A DNA stretch of 64,000 nucleotides from Deltaproteobacteria bacterium (GCA_016713425.1 JADJPE010000005.1:620001-684000); one strand, 5' to 3'. Positions 46,137 through 56,028 are shown, counted from the stretch's first letter. The notes: generated by a model from the letters alone, not told the origin. Numbers and translations are program-made.

Positions 46137-47366
46137 ATGCCTGGCGAAGTAAGTACCTGCCCGAAATGCGGCGCATTGATCACGCCCCAACTGAGCCGAT
46201 GCCGACAATGCAAGACGTATCTCCACGGGACCAACGCCGAAGGCTGGCTGTTTGATCACATCCTCCCTGAGCGCTTGCGCGGCTCGCCGGGTACTGGGCT
46301 GATCCTTCTGATGCTCTTCGCGTACTACGTGATGATGGCCGTGTTTGCACGAACGCCGTTGAGCTTCTCGAGCTTCAGCCTTCAGCAGCTCGGGGCCATG
46401 TTCGGCCCGTGGATCGAACTCGGGGAGTACTGGCGCTTCGTCACCGCGAACCTTATCCATCACGATCTGATCCACCTCGCGTTCAACACCTCCGCGCTCT
46501 TGGTCCTTGGCCCCCTCATCGAGCAAGCGTTCGATCGAAAGAAGATGCTGATCATCTTTGTCATCACCGGCGTCATTTCGATGATGGTCAGCTACCTCTA
46601 TCACACGCGCATCGCCGGACTGCTGCCCTTCACCGACAATGGCACGTTCGTGACGTCCGGGGGCGCATCCGGGGCCATTTGCGGACTCCTCGGCGCGTGC
46701 TGGTATGCGGCCCACAAGATGGGCCCGGCCGGTCGTGATGTTGCCCATGTCATGAAACGATGGGCGATCCTCATCCTGCTCATGGGCCTCGTCCTTCCCG
46801 TCGACAACGGCGCGCATATCGGGGGCGGCCTCGCGGGCGCAGCATTGGCCGCCGTGATTCCCATGGGCATGACAAAGACCAACCGAGCGCAGCGCATCCT
46901 GTCGGTCTTCATGTTCACGATGTTTGCTGGCGTCGCGGGATGCGTCGGATTGATGCTCACGAACCTCGCCGGCTCTCCAGCGTTTCTCGTGGACGACGCC
47001 CAACCCAACTCGTTTTTCCTGTTCACCATCTCGCCCGGAAAGCCTTACAAATTCTCGTCTCAGTGGATGCTCACGCAGGCCTGTTCCGACGCAGCCATCA
47101 AGCCGGAGCCGGATCCTGACGCACGCGCGAAATGCGAGCTGGCCCTTCGCGCCAATCCCGGGTACTCGCCGCTCTACGGGCTGGTGGCAGGTCTCTGCGA
47201 ACGCGACGGGGAGACGGAGCGCGCGGCCGCACTTCGCGCGCTCGTCGCACGTCTCACGAGGATGCAGGCCCTCGGGCGAGGAGATCATGCCCATCTCGCC
47301 GCGAGAGATCCTCTGCCTGACCATGGTCAGGCGACTCGCGCCCATGCGGCGTCGCCGCTCTACTGA
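46137..47366 (+). CDS. Rhomboid intramembrane serine protease with zinc ribbon
   Basis: 409 residues. A Cys-x2-Cys ... Cys-x2-Cys zinc ribbon (CPKCGALITPQLSRCRQC) opens the protein. Six membrane segments follow with the rhomboid landmarks: YWRFVTANLIHHDLIHLAFN, TSGGASGAICGLLGACWYA (catalytic Ser in GASG) and DNGAHIGGGLAGAALAAVIP (catalytic His). A seventh segment and a C-terminal soluble part with two cysteines come next. Rhomboids cleave membrane proteins within the bilayer. The catalytic pair is intact. The last 7 bases overlap the convergent gene. Confidence 0.93.
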   Translation: MPGEVSTCPKCGALITPQLSRCRQCKTYLHGTNAEGWLFDHILPERLRGSPGTGLILLMLFAYYVMMAVFARTPLSFSSFSLQQLGAMFGPWIELGEYWRFVTANLIHHDLIHLAFNTSALLVLGPLIEQAFDRKKMLIIFVITGVISMMVSYLYHTRIAGLLPFTDNGTFVTSGGASGAICGLLGACWYAAHKMGPAGRDVAHVMKRWAILILLMGLVLPVDNGAHIGGGLAGAALAAVIPMGMTKTNRAQRILSVFMFTMFAGVAGCVGLMLTNLAGSPAFLVDDAQPNSFFLFTISPGKPYKFSSQWMLTQACSDAAIKPEPDPDARAKCELALRANPGYSPLYGLVAGLCERDGETERAAALRALVARLTRMQALGRGDHAHLAARDPLPDHGQATRAHAASPLY

Positions 47367-47812
47367 GGCACCCCTCCGAACAATCCCTTGAAGAAACGAT
47401 GAACCCTATGGAACGAGGTGACCGGCTCGGCGAACATGAGAATACAGTGCCCCGAGACCACGCTGACGTTCTGCGCCTCGCAAAAAGCAAGCGCATCGTT
47501 GCTCTCGGCACCCTGCTGTATCCACAGATGCGTGACACCGACTGCGACCGCCTCACGTACGGCTTGCTCTGTCGCCGCTGGCGGCGTCAAGAACAGTACG
47601 CCACCGACCTTCTCGGGTAACGCGGCCAGCGTTGGGTAGCACTTCTCCCCTTGCACCTCGGTCGCATTGGGGTTCACGGGAAACAATCGGTAGCCTTTGC
47701 CTCTGAGCTCCTTGGCGGCGTGTGCGCTGAAGGACTGCGGCGCTCGCGACATGCCCACGACCGCGAGCGTCTTTTGGGCAACGAAATCTTGGATGTCCGT
47801 TCGGGTGTTCAT
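47360..47812 (-). CDS. CoA-binding protein (YccU-like)
   Basis: 150 residues forming a single Rossmann-type CoA_binding_2 domain: KTLAVVGMSRAPQSFSAHAA, GYRLFPVNPNATEVQGEKCY, VGGVLFLTPPAATEQAVREA, THLWIQQGAESNDALAFCEA and SVVSGHCILMF. The C-terminal FHRVHRFFKGLFG tail is typical of the family. Its cellular role is not known; binding of CoA or a nucleotide is expected from the fold. Confidence 0.92.
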   Translation of the reverse strand: MNTRTDIQDFVAQKTLAVVGMSRAPQSFSAHAAKELRGKGYRLFPVNPNATEVQGEKCYPTLAALPEKVGGVLFLTPPAATEQAVREAVAVGVTHLWIQQGAESNDALAFCEAQNVSVVSGHCILMFAEPVTSFHRVHRFFKGLFGGVPQ

Positions 47813-47960
47813 TTGCAGCTCATCTCCTTTCCCATTGACCGACGACTAACCGCCTTTGCGTGGACTCGCACCTCTTCGAAAGAACGTCAAATGTCGTTCA
47901 TCGGCCAAGCGGCAACACCTCGACTTCTCTTGGACCTTCGCGCATCGCCCAGGATGCGGT

Positions 47961-50900
47961 CTAGACGAAACGAACGCTGCCGGCACCGACGATCTGTTCG
48001 ATGCGATCGACGAGGGTATCGGTCGGCTCGACCCGCAACCTCTCGGCGAGATCCACATCCACCTCACCCAACCCCGCGAGACGCACGACGACGCGCACCG
48101 GACACACGCCGTGGCATTCGACCAGCGCATCATGAAGTGCACCGAGATCGACCGCGCCCTGCACTTCGGTGCCGTTCGTCCGCACGCGCGCGCCGTCGAG
48201 CGTCACGATCACCGCCTTCGCGCGCGAACCGCGTGCCTCGGCGAGCGGCTTCGCGCCCAGGCACCGAAGGCGCATCCTTTGATTGCCTTCTTCGTCCCCA
48301 TCCATCGATACCGAAGCCGTTAAGAGCAGCGGCGCGTCGGCCTTCAGGAGCAGCTCGATCTCTCCGAAAACGCGCGCCGATACGGCCATCTCCACCGCGC
48401 CCGTCAGGTCTTCGACCGTGACGAACGCCATTCGACCGGAACCATCTCTCAGCGGTCGCTCGCGCAGCGCGGATACGACACAACCCAGGACGACCTCCGC
48501 CCGATGCCCTTTCTTCTCCAGGCCGGCGATGGTGGCATTTGTCATCCGCACGAGATCATCCCGATAGCGGTCGAGCGGGTGGCCGCTGACGTAGAATCCG
48601 ATGGCTTCCTTCTCGAGTCGAAGTCGTTCGAGTTCTGGCCACTCTCGGATCGCCGGGTCATAGACCTCCTTGGGCTTGATCGCCTCTGCAAGCCCTGGCG
48701 CCCCGAACAAGGAGGCCTGCCCAACCTCGGAAGCACGCTGCGTCGACCGGGCCGCGTCGATGGCGCGATCGATCGCGTCGAGGAGCTGCGCCCGTGGTCG
48801 CTTGAAACAATCGAAGGCCCCCGACCGCACGAGCGTCTCCAACGTCTTGCGATTGAGGTGACGGATCGAGACGCGCTCGCAGAAGTTGTAGAGCGTCGAA
48901 AAGCCACCCGCCTTTTCACGAGCGTCCAGGATCGCATGCAGAGCCGCTTCGCCAAGACCTTTGATCGCCCCCAGGCCGAAACGGATCTTGCCTCCGGGTA
49001 CCGTGAACGAGATGTCGGAGTCATTCACCGTGGGAGGCAGGACCGAGATGCCCATGCTCCTCGCTTCGCTGATGTACTTGACAATGTTTTCGGTACTGTT
49101 CGCTTCCGTCGTCAACAGCGCCGCCATGAACTCGACGGGATAGAACGTCTTGAGATAGGCGGTCTGAAAGGTGATCAGCGCATAGGCGGCCGAATGCGAC
49201 TTATTGAAGCCGTAGCCGGCGAACTTTTCCATCAGGTCGAAGACCTCGGTGGCCTCCTTCTCCGCGATCCCGCGCGCCACGCATCCTTCCGTAAACTTGA
49301 CGCGCTCTTTGGCCATGACCTCGGGCTTCTTCTTGCCCATCGCGCGTCGCAAGAGATCGGCGCCGCCGAGCGAGTAGCCAGCCATGACCTGCGCGGCCTG
49401 CATGACCTGCTCCTGGTAGACGAAACCGCCGTACGTTGGCTTCAGCACATTCTCGAGAAGCGGGTGCGGATAAGTGACCTTCTTGCGCCCGTGCTTGCAG
49501 TCGATGAAGTCATCGACCATCCCCGTCTGAAGAGGACCGGGTCGATATAGCGCGACCGCCGCCACGATGTCTTCGAAGCAGTCCGGTTTGAGGCGTTTGA
49601 GTAGCTCCTGAAATCCGGTGGACTCGAGTTGGAAGACGCCAAGCGTCTCGCCCCGAGTGATGAGCCGATAAACCTCGGGCTCCTCGAGGGACAACAAGGA
49701 ACAACGAAGGGCGAAAAGATCCCGCGCCGTCGCATCCGCCGTCGCGACCCCCGTCGCGTCCTCGAGCGCCTTTCGATTCTTGAGCGCGCGTCGAATGTGG
49801 GGATGTTTCCAGAGCGCGTCGAAGTCTTGGGCCGCCAACTCACGCTGAATCCGTGCGTTCACATGCTGCTCCGCGTGATAGATCACGTCGAGCGTCTTGA
49901 GGCCGAGGAAGTCGAACTTCACGAGGCCCGCGTCTTCGACGTCGGTCATCGAAAACTGCGTCACCATCTCGCCGTCAGTTCCACGGAAGATCGGGACGTG
50001 ATTCCAAAGTTCGGAATCGGCGATCACGATGCCCGCGGCATGCATACCGGCTTGCCGGTAGAGCCCCTCGAGCTTCAGGGCGATTTCGAGGATCTCACGG
50101 TAGACCGGGTTCTCGCGTTGAGCTTCTTTGAGCTTCGGTTCAAGCTCGATCGCCTTCTCGATCGTGATGGGTCGAACATTGCCCTTTTCGTCTTTGTAGG
50201 TCGCCGGAAGGAGTTTGGTGAGCGCGTTGACCTCGGCGAAGGGGACTTCGAGGCTCCGCGAGACATCCTTGATGACCGACTTCGCCTTCATCTGGGCGAA
50301 GGTCGCGATCTGCCCAACGTGAGAAGCGCCATAACGCTCGGTGACATAGGTGATCACGTCGCCTCGGCGCTCCTGGCAAAAGTCGACGTCGAAGTCGGGC
50401 ATGCTGACGCGTTCGGGGTTAAGGAATCGTTCGAAGAGAAGGTTGTAGGGGAGTGGATCGAGGTCAGTAATCCGAAGCGCATACGCCACGAGCGACCCGG
50501 CGCCCGATCCGCGGCCCGGCCCCACGGGGATGTCGTGTTTCTTCGCCCAGTTGATGAAGTCGGCCACGATGAGGAAGTAGCCGGGGAACTTCATTCCGAC
50601 GATGATGTCGAGCTCGAGTTTTAGGCGCTGCCGATAGGCTTCGCGGTCGATGTTGTACGTGAGCTCAGTAAAACGGAGCTCGAGCCCAGCCATCGCGCGC
50701 TCGATGAGATAGGACTCGAGATCGGCACCATCGGGCGGAACGAACGTCGGAAGCATGGGCTTTCCGAGCTCGAGCTGGAGGTCGATCATGTCGCGAACGC
50801 GTACCGTATTCTCGATCGCCTCCGGACAGTCCTGAAAGAGGGCCTTCATCTCTTCCGGCGACCGGATGTAAAACTCATCGCTGCCACGACCGCGGCGCGT

Positions 50901-51590
50901 CGGATCATCACGCGACTTGCCGTACTGAATCGACATCAAGACATCGTGCGCCGCCGCGTCGTCAGGCATCTTGTAGTGGCAGTCGTTGGTCGCGATGAGG
51001 CCGACGTCCTCATCCCGAGCGAGCTGCTTCAGATGGTCGTTGGCCACGGCTTGCTCGGGACGTCTGTTCGCCTGCAACTCGAGGAAAAACTGACCCGGCT
51101 CGAAGATCGATTTGAATTCACGAAGTGCCGCCCGAGCGCCATCGAGATCGCCCGAAATCGCGCGCTTCGGGACCTCTCCGCCGAGGCACGCGGTCAGTCC
51201 AATGAGTCCGGCCGAGTGCTCCTTCAAGATCGCCTTGTCAATTCGGGGCTTGTAGTAGAAGCCCTCCTGGTACCCCATCGAAACGAGGTACATCAAGTTT
51301 CGCCACCCCTCGCGGTTCTTCGCGAGCAGAACGAGGTGGAAGTTCTTTCGCTGCGTTCGGTCGAAACGCCCACCCTCGGCCAAGTACGCCTCACAGCCAA
51401 GAATCGGCTTCAGACCTGCGCTCTGCGCTCGCCGATAAAAGTCCACGGCCCCAAACAGGTTTCCGTGGTCAGTGACCGCGCAAGCGTCCATGCCCAGCTC
51501 TCCGATCCGAGGACAAAGCTCAGGCATTCGGATGGCGCCATCGAGGAAGCTGTACTGCGTGTGCAGATGAAGGTGGACAAAGTCTGCCAT
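47961..51590 (-). CDS. dnaE: DNA polymerase III alpha subunit
   Basis: 1209 residues from ATG 51590 (ADFVHLHLHTQYSFLDGAIR), the usual DnaE1 length. The replicative polymerase subunit shows a PHP domain with the HLHTQYSFLDGA motif and AVTDHGNLFGAVDFY, the catalytic palm motifs VGPGRGSGAGSLVAYAL and MPDFDVDFCQERRGDVI, the beta-binding and finger regions (FKSHSA-type GYGFNKSHSAAYALITFQTA), a helix-hairpin-helix segment and a C-terminal OB fold (VVLGCVVSALRERPLRDGSG). Both palm aspartates (PDFDVDFC) are present. It stands alone, divergent from a lipoprotein gene. Confidence 0.97.
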   Translation of the reverse strand: MADFVHLHLHTQYSFLDGAIRMPELCPRIGELGMDACAVTDHGNLFGAVDFYRRAQSAGLKPILGCEAYLAEGGRFDRTQRKNFHLVLLAKNREGWRNLMYLVSMGYQEGFYYKPRIDKAILKEHSAGLIGLTACLGGEVPKRAISGDLDGARAALREFKSIFEPGQFFLELQANRRPEQAVANDHLKQLARDEDVGLIATNDCHYKMPDDAAAHDVLMSIQYGKSRDDPTRRGRGSDEFYIRSPEEMKALFQDCPEAIENTVRVRDMIDLQLELGKPMLPTFVPPDGADLESYLIERAMAGLELRFTELTYNIDREAYRQRLKLELDIIVGMKFPGYFLIVADFINWAKKHDIPVGPGRGSGAGSLVAYALRITDLDPLPYNLLFERFLNPERVSMPDFDVDFCQERRGDVITYVTERYGASHVGQIATFAQMKAKSVIKDVSRSLEVPFAEVNALTKLLPATYKDEKGNVRPITIEKAIELEPKLKEAQRENPVYREILEIALKLEGLYRQAGMHAAGIVIADSELWNHVPIFRGTDGEMVTQFSMTDVEDAGLVKFDFLGLKTLDVIYHAEQHVNARIQRELAAQDFDALWKHPHIRRALKNRKALEDATGVATADATARDLFALRCSLLSLEEPEVYRLITRGETLGVFQLESTGFQELLKRLKPDCFEDIVAAVALYRPGPLQTGMVDDFIDCKHGRKKVTYPHPLLENVLKPTYGGFVYQEQVMQAAQVMAGYSLGGADLLRRAMGKKKPEVMAKERVKFTEGCVARGIAEKEATEVFDLMEKFAGYGFNKSHSAAYALITFQTAYLKTFYPVEFMAALLTTEANSTENIVKYISEARSMGISVLPPTVNDSDISFTVPGGKIRFGLGAIKGLGEAALHAILDAREKAGGFSTLYNFCERVSIRHLNRKTLETLVRSGAFDCFKRPRAQLLDAIDRAIDAARSTQRASEVGQASLFGAPGLAEAIKPKEVYDPAIREWPELERLRLEKEAIGFYVSGHPLDRYRDDLVRMTNATIAGLEKKGHRAEVVLGCVVSALRERPLRDGSGRMAFVTVEDLTGAVEMAVSARVFGEIELLLKADAPLLLTASVSMDGDEEGNQRMRLRCLGAKPLAEARGSRAKAVIVTLDGARVRTNGTEVQGAVDLGALHDALVECHGVCPVRVVVRLAGLGEVDVDLAERLRVEPTDTLVDRIEQIVGAGSVRFV

Positions 51591-51731
51591 GACGTTCGGA
51601 CCGCTTTGGTGAGTGAACACTTCGGGCAAGGTCGATCAAGCACTCGAGGCGGATGACCGCTGGCAGGCCCACGCGTGCACATCGGGGTATCACCCGATCC
51701 GAGGAATCACAGTCCGCGCTATGCTGGGCGC

Positions 51732-53324
51732 GTGACGCGCACGAAGCTCGTTGAGCGCGTGATCGGGAGGCTCGCAGCGGTCTTGGCGTTCGGAACGTTC
51801 GGGGCGTTCGGAGCGTTCGGGGCGTTCGGGGCGTTCGGGGCGCTTTCGCTCGTGGGATGTGGCGAGAGCGGTATCGTCAGCACAGGGCAGCTCGCGTTCG
51901 AATCGGTCGGCATCCAGTTCAATACGCAATCGGTCGGTGGCGTCGAGGCACGCGCTACGAGGATCAAGAACGGATATCCACAAGACCTCTCGATAAGGTC
52001 GGTCGAGTTCGAACCCCCGACCTCGGTCTTCGCGGCTCGACTCGACGACGGTCGTACGCTTGCCGGCGCTGTTCTGCGCGGGCGTCGAGCCACCGACGTG
52101 AGCATCCTGTTCGGCCCCGAGGCGGCCGAGTCCTATGCAAGCGTGATGACGGTCGAAACCTATGGAGGCACCCGGGCCACCGTGCAACTCTCCGGCATCG
52201 GGGAAGTGGTCACGCCCGCACGGCCAGTCGTAGTCCCCGCACGCATCAGGTACTCCGCGCCGATCGAGATCGGGCGCGAAGCGATTGAGACGGTGTTGCT
52301 GACCAACGTGGGGCAGGTCGCCGGCACACTTTCGGCACCCAGTGATGGCCCGTTCTCCGTCCGAACCCATGGCGGCGGTGCGATCGAAGACGCCCTGCCC
52401 GTGGCCCCCGGCGACGACGTCGTCCTCGATGTGCGCTTTCTCCCCATCACGCTGGGTGAATTCGCATCGACGCTCGAGATCGGCCTCGACGACAACCGAG
52501 TTGCGCTCCCGGTCTCCGCCACCTCGACGCCGGCCGGCGTGCTGTCGTGCGATCACGACCAGATCGATTTCGGACCGGTGCCCCGCGGAGAGAAGCGAAC
52601 GCAGCGCGTATTTTGCCAGGTGTCCGAGGGCCAATACACACTCCAGGGCGTGGGATTTGTCGGAGGGCATTCGGGCCTCTCGGTGGGAAACGTGAACCCT
52701 GTCCCGGGCACACAACTCACAACGCTGAGTTTCGACGTCACGTTCACGGCCGAAGGCGCACGGGCGCGTGCGCAGTCGACGCTCCGCGTGACCTCGCTCA
52801 GCCGTGCCGCAACCGAGGTTCCGATCTCGACCGAGGTCGATGCGCCCACACCGAGCTCAACCGACTTGTCCATCGGCCTGACGTGGACACCGGTCGGAAC
52901 CGACCTCGATCTCCATCTCGTCAAACATCCCGGCGCTCCTTACGAAGCGGGAACCGACTGCCACTGGGATGCGAAGACACTCCGCTGGGGCGACCCAACT
53001 TCCACGCTGGACGATCCGTTCCTCGACCGAGACGCCGTGCGCGGCCCGGGCAACGAGCAGATCAACCTCATAGACGCGGGCCGCGGGACCTACGACCTAT
53101 GGGTGCAGTTCTTTGGATTCGAAGGGGAAGTGCCGCTATCCCCCGATGCCCACATCTCATGGTCCATCCGTGGCCTGCTCTCGGCAGAGCACACGCTCGT
53201 CCTCGATCGCTGCGGTGACATGTGGAAGGTTGGCACCTTCGACTTCCAGGGTGGCGTGGGCGTCTTCACGCCATCCGGCGAAGTGCTCGACGACTGGGTC
53301 GACCGCACGTTTGTCTGCCCTTAG
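51732..53324 (+). CDS. Lipoprotein with SPD-2/Hydin-like repeats and a YfaP/DUF2135-like C-terminus
   Basis: 530 residues from GTG 51732. The signal peptide is odd, because its hydrophobic core is a tandem Phe-Gly-Ala repeat coded by six 9-bp units, ending in the lipobox LSLVGC. Three Ig-like choice-of-anchor/ASH domains follow (LAFESVGIQFNTQSVGG, LTNVGQVAGTLSAPSDG, DQIDFGPVPRGEKRTQRVFC). The C-terminal ~150 residues have TWTPVGTDLDLHLVKHPGAP and CHWDAKTLRWGDPTSTLDDP. This D-L-D-L-H-L pattern with paired cysteines is common in secreted DUF2135/YfaP-like domains. The protein is probably an outer-surface lipoprotein. Confidence 0.8.
   Translation: MTRTKLVERVIGRLAAVLAFGTFGAFGAFGAFGAFGALSLVGCGESGIVSTGQLAFESVGIQFNTQSVGGVEARATRIKNGYPQDLSIRSVEFEPPTSVFAARLDDGRTLAGAVLRGRRATDVSILFGPEAAESYASVMTVETYGGTRATVQLSGIGEVVTPARPVVVPARIRYSAPIEIGREAIETVLLTNVGQVAGTLSAPSDGPFSVRTHGGGAIEDALPVAPGDDVVLDVRFLPITLGEFASTLEIGLDDNRVALPVSATSTPAGVLSCDHDQIDFGPVPRGEKRTQRVFCQVSEGQYTLQGVGFVGGHSGLSVGNVNPVPGTQLTTLSFDVTFTAEGARARAQSTLRVTSLSRAATEVPISTEVDAPTPSSTDLSIGLTWTPVGTDLDLHLVKHPGAPYEAGTDCHWDAKTLRWGDPTSTLDDPFLDRDAVRGPGNEQINLIDAGRGTYDLWVQFFGFEGEVPLSPDAHISWSIRGLLSAEHTLVLDRCGDMWKVGTFDFQGGVGVFTPSGEVLDDWVDRTFVCP
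51786..51839 (+). repeat. 9-bp in-frame repeat forming a signal-peptide core, six copies
   Basis: Six units of GCGTTCGGG (with GCGTTCGGA and ACGTTCGGG variants) code for the Phe-Gly-Ala hydrophobic core of the lipoprotein signal peptide. Confidence 0.95.
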
Positions 53325-53355
53325 GCAAGATGATGAATAGGGCGCGAGTTCCGGA

Positions 53356-53883
53356 TCAGCGCACCGGGATCGTCACGTCGAAGGAAACCGTCTGCCCAGG
53401 TTCGATGCCGTACGCATCCGAGGCGCCCCCAGCAAGCTCGAGAACGAACTGACTGAGCCCACTCACCGACCGAGTCGCGGTGTCGAGTGGCTTCGCCTTC
53501 TTCACGATGCCGACGATCTTCCGATCATGGCTGATGAAGATCATGTCGAGAGGAATGAGCGTGTTCTTCATCCAGAACGTCAGGTGCTGCTCACGCGGAA
53601 AGATGAACAACATGCCGGCCCGCGCGGGAAGGCTCCAGCGCTCCATGAGGCCGCGCGCCCGATCGGCCGGCGTGTCGGCGATCTCGGCGTCGAAGCTCTC
53701 ATCGCCTCGGGACGTATGCACCACGACCACAGTCCTCCGAGCCGATGAGGGCTCCGGCGCGCGGTGCGCCTGCTCCGAAGGCGTACAGAAGGCAACCCGC
53801 CCGACCAGCCAAAGTCCGGCCGCCAAGCACGTCACCGAAAGGAGACGAAAGCCAAAGGTCCGGCCGCAAATCATCTCTCTCAT
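53356..53883 (-). CDS. DUF192 family protein, exported
   Basis: About 175 residues from ATG 53883 (53874 is also possible). A signal sequence (FRLLSVTCLAAGLWLVGRVA) precedes the DUF192 domain: FDAEIADTPADRARGLMERW, ARAGMLFIFPREQHLTFWMK, NTLIPLDMIFISHDRKIVGI and VLELAGGASDAYGIEPGQTV. The family is a small beta-barrel of unknown function, found outside the cytoplasm in many bacteria. It is convergent with the SPD-2 lipoprotein gene and divergent from the kinase gene. Confidence 0.92.
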   Translation of the reverse strand: MREMICGRTFGFRLLSVTCLAAGLWLVGRVAFCTPSEQAHRAPEPSSARRTVVVVHTSRGDESFDAEIADTPADRARGLMERWSLPARAGMLFIFPREQHLTFWMKNTLIPLDMIFISHDRKIVGIVKKAKPLDTATRSVSGLSQFVLELAGGASDAYGIEPGQTVSFDVTIPVR

Positions 53884-54033
53884 CCCTCTCGGGCCATAGA
53901 ACGAAGGGCGCAAAGAGGACAACCCAATCCACGAGGTCACATCTCCGTGAGTGGAGGAGAATGCCGTCCATTGTGGGCATCACCGCATCCTGTTCGCTCG
54001 GGCAAAGAGCGTCTAGAATGCCGGAACAGCGCC

Positions 54034-56028
54034 ATGCCGTTAGCTCCCGCCACGACAGCCGAGCCAATCGGGCGAATTGGCCGATTCGCCGTCCTCGCTG
54101 AACTTCCTGCCGGCGGCATGGCTCGCGTCTTTCTGTCGAAGAAGGACGGCGCGAGCGATCTCTGTGTCTTGAAGCAGCTCCATGTCGAGCTCGAACGACA
54201 CTCAACCGCCGCAACTCGGCTCAAACGAGAAGCACACCTCGTTTCTCATCTGAATCATCCGAACATTGCCCGGATCGTCGACGCTGGCGTCGAAGACGGG
54301 AAGTTCTGCACCGCAACCGAGTACATTGCCGGGCAGATGCTCGAATCCGTGATGGAGGCACTCGCCAAGAACGGAAGCATCCTCCCGCCGGCGATGAGCG
54401 TCTTCATCGCGGCGCAGATTCTCTCGGGCCTCGAGCATGCGCACAACCTGGTGGATCCGGACGGCGTTCCGCTGCGGATCGTGCACCGAGATCTATCCCC
54501 ACGAAACATCATGGTTGGGTTCAACGGTGACGTGAAGGTGATCGACTTCGGCGTTGCTCAGGGAAAAATCGACGACTTCAAGACCGCCCCCGGCATGATG
54601 GTCGGTACGCTCCGCTACATGGCGCCGGAACAAGCGCTGACCCGCAGCACCGACCAACGGACCGATCTCTATACGGTCGCGGTCGTGTTGTACGAAATGC
54701 TGACCGGCAAGCCCGTCGTCCAAGAAGGACGAGCCATTCAGGTCCTCACCGCGGTCATCGAAGACTCCCCGCCCATGGCGCACACCGTGAACACGATCCT
54801 GCCCCGGGCTCTCGGTGAAGTCGTGGCCAAGGGCTTGGCGAAAGACCCCAGCGATCGTTGGCAAACGGCGAAAGCATTCCGCGATGCCATGCTCGAAGCT
54901 GGACGTTCCCTCAACCGCCCCACACGCGAGTATGTAGGTCGACTCGTCCGCGAGCTGTTTCCGGCCGAGGCCCGCGAAGCGGCCCACTATGCGTTGCTCG
55001 CCCAGCGACTTCGCAGTCAGGAACGCGCCGTTGAAGCAGCAGCCATCGCGGATCGAACGTCGGTATCGCCGATGCCGACGAATGGCGTCCCCGTCCCCAC
55101 CAGCGGGAGCAACCGCGCTCTCAGCCTACCCTCGGTGTCGCCGCGGTCATCGAATCTCCCCGCCATCCACCCACGCGAACCATCTCACGCCATGCCCAGC
55201 ACGGAGGACATCCCACTGCTGTCGGATCGCGATGTGTCGAGCGGCGACTTCGCACGAAGTCCGAGTGGAACGGAAGAAACGCCACTCTCTCTTCCGAGAA
55301 GCGACTCAAATGGGGATTGGAACAACGATCCCACGACCCCAGGCGCAGTGGCTCAACCAAGACCCGTGGCGATCGCTGAAGATCTGCTCCCGCTTGACCG
55401 GCATCAACCACTCGTCGCGCCCGCGGCGCTCGCCCGTGCCAACTACGCCGCGAGTGATCAGAACGAACCCACGCTTCTGCGCGGCCGGTTCGGCCGCGAA
55501 GCCAAAAACGAGAACGACAAGGACGCGGTCGAGCTTCCCACCCGGGTCGGCATCGAGCGCCCCACCCTCGACCTCTCGAGCTCGAGCCCGAGCTACGATC
55601 AAGTGGCCTACGCGGAGACTTCGCCGAGCATCCCGGCTCGAGACGAGCTGATCGCACCTCGAATGCCGGTGACGAGCGACCCGGATGCCAAGCCTGCCCG
55701 GACCGCCTCCAAGCTCGACGCACACGCGCTCACAACCCTGCCCATGCTCCCGGCCGCACAGCGGCCGATGCCGGTCGTCCAAGTGCCGGCCGAGGTGAAG
55801 GTGACGGGCGTCGAAACACGAGAGGACGCCAACTATCTTTCGTCGCTCGAGCAACAGCTCTCGGCCCTCAAGGGCACCATCGGGATGCTCAAGAGCCTCG
55901 TGTTCGCGCTGCTCATTATTTCGGGTGTTCTGCTCGGGCTTTCGGTCTTTCTCTTGGCGCGCGCGTCAGAGGATCCGCACGTCATCAAAGCCAACGTCAA
56001 CGCCGCTCCGCCGTCCCACGCGCCCTAG
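54034..56028 (+). CDS. Membrane-anchored Ser/Thr protein kinase
   Basis: 664 residues from ATG 54034. The Hanks-type kinase domain fills residues ~14-275: Gly loop ELPAGGMARVFL (degenerate), Lys in LCVLKQLHVEL, catalytic loop IVHRDLSPRNIMV, metal site VKVIDFGVAQG, activation end LRYMAPEQALT and DQRTDLYTVAVVLYEML. A ~300-residue disordered Ser/Pro-rich region follows, then a short coiled coil (YLSSLEQQLSALKGTIGMLK) and one membrane segment (LVFALLIISGVLLGLSVFLL). Such eukaryotic-like kinases are numerous in myxobacteria-type genomes. Substrates are unknown. The HRDLSPRN form is the usual one in that group. Confidence 0.93.
   Translation: MPLAPATTAEPIGRIGRFAVLAELPAGGMARVFLSKKDGASDLCVLKQLHVELERHSTAATRLKREAHLVSHLNHPNIARIVDAGVEDGKFCTATEYIAGQMLESVMEALAKNGSILPPAMSVFIAAQILSGLEHAHNLVDPDGVPLRIVHRDLSPRNIMVGFNGDVKVIDFGVAQGKIDDFKTAPGMMVGTLRYMAPEQALTRSTDQRTDLYTVAVVLYEMLTGKPVVQEGRAIQVLTAVIEDSPPMAHTVNTILPRALGEVVAKGLAKDPSDRWQTAKAFRDAMLEAGRSLNRPTREYVGRLVRELFPAEAREAAHYALLAQRLRSQERAVEAAAIADRTSVSPMPTNGVPVPTSGSNRALSLPSVSPRSSNLPAIHPREPSHAMPSTEDIPLLSDRDVSSGDFARSPSGTEETPLSLPRSDSNGDWNNDPTTPGAVAQPRPVAIAEDLLPLDRHQPLVAPAALARANYAASDQNEPTLLRGRFGREAKNENDKDAVELPTRVGIERPTLDLSSSSPSYDQVAYAETSPSIPARDELIAPRMPVTSDPDAKPARTASKLDAHALTTLPMLPAAQRPMPVVQVPAEVKVTGVETREDANYLSSLEQQLSALKGTIGMLKSLVFALLIISGVLLGLSVFLLARASEDPHVIKANVNAAPPSHAP

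Noticed and set aside
48504..49550. 348-residue plus-strand frame opposite dnaE
   Set aside because: The minus frame is unmistakable DnaE, and the plus frame has no domain signal.
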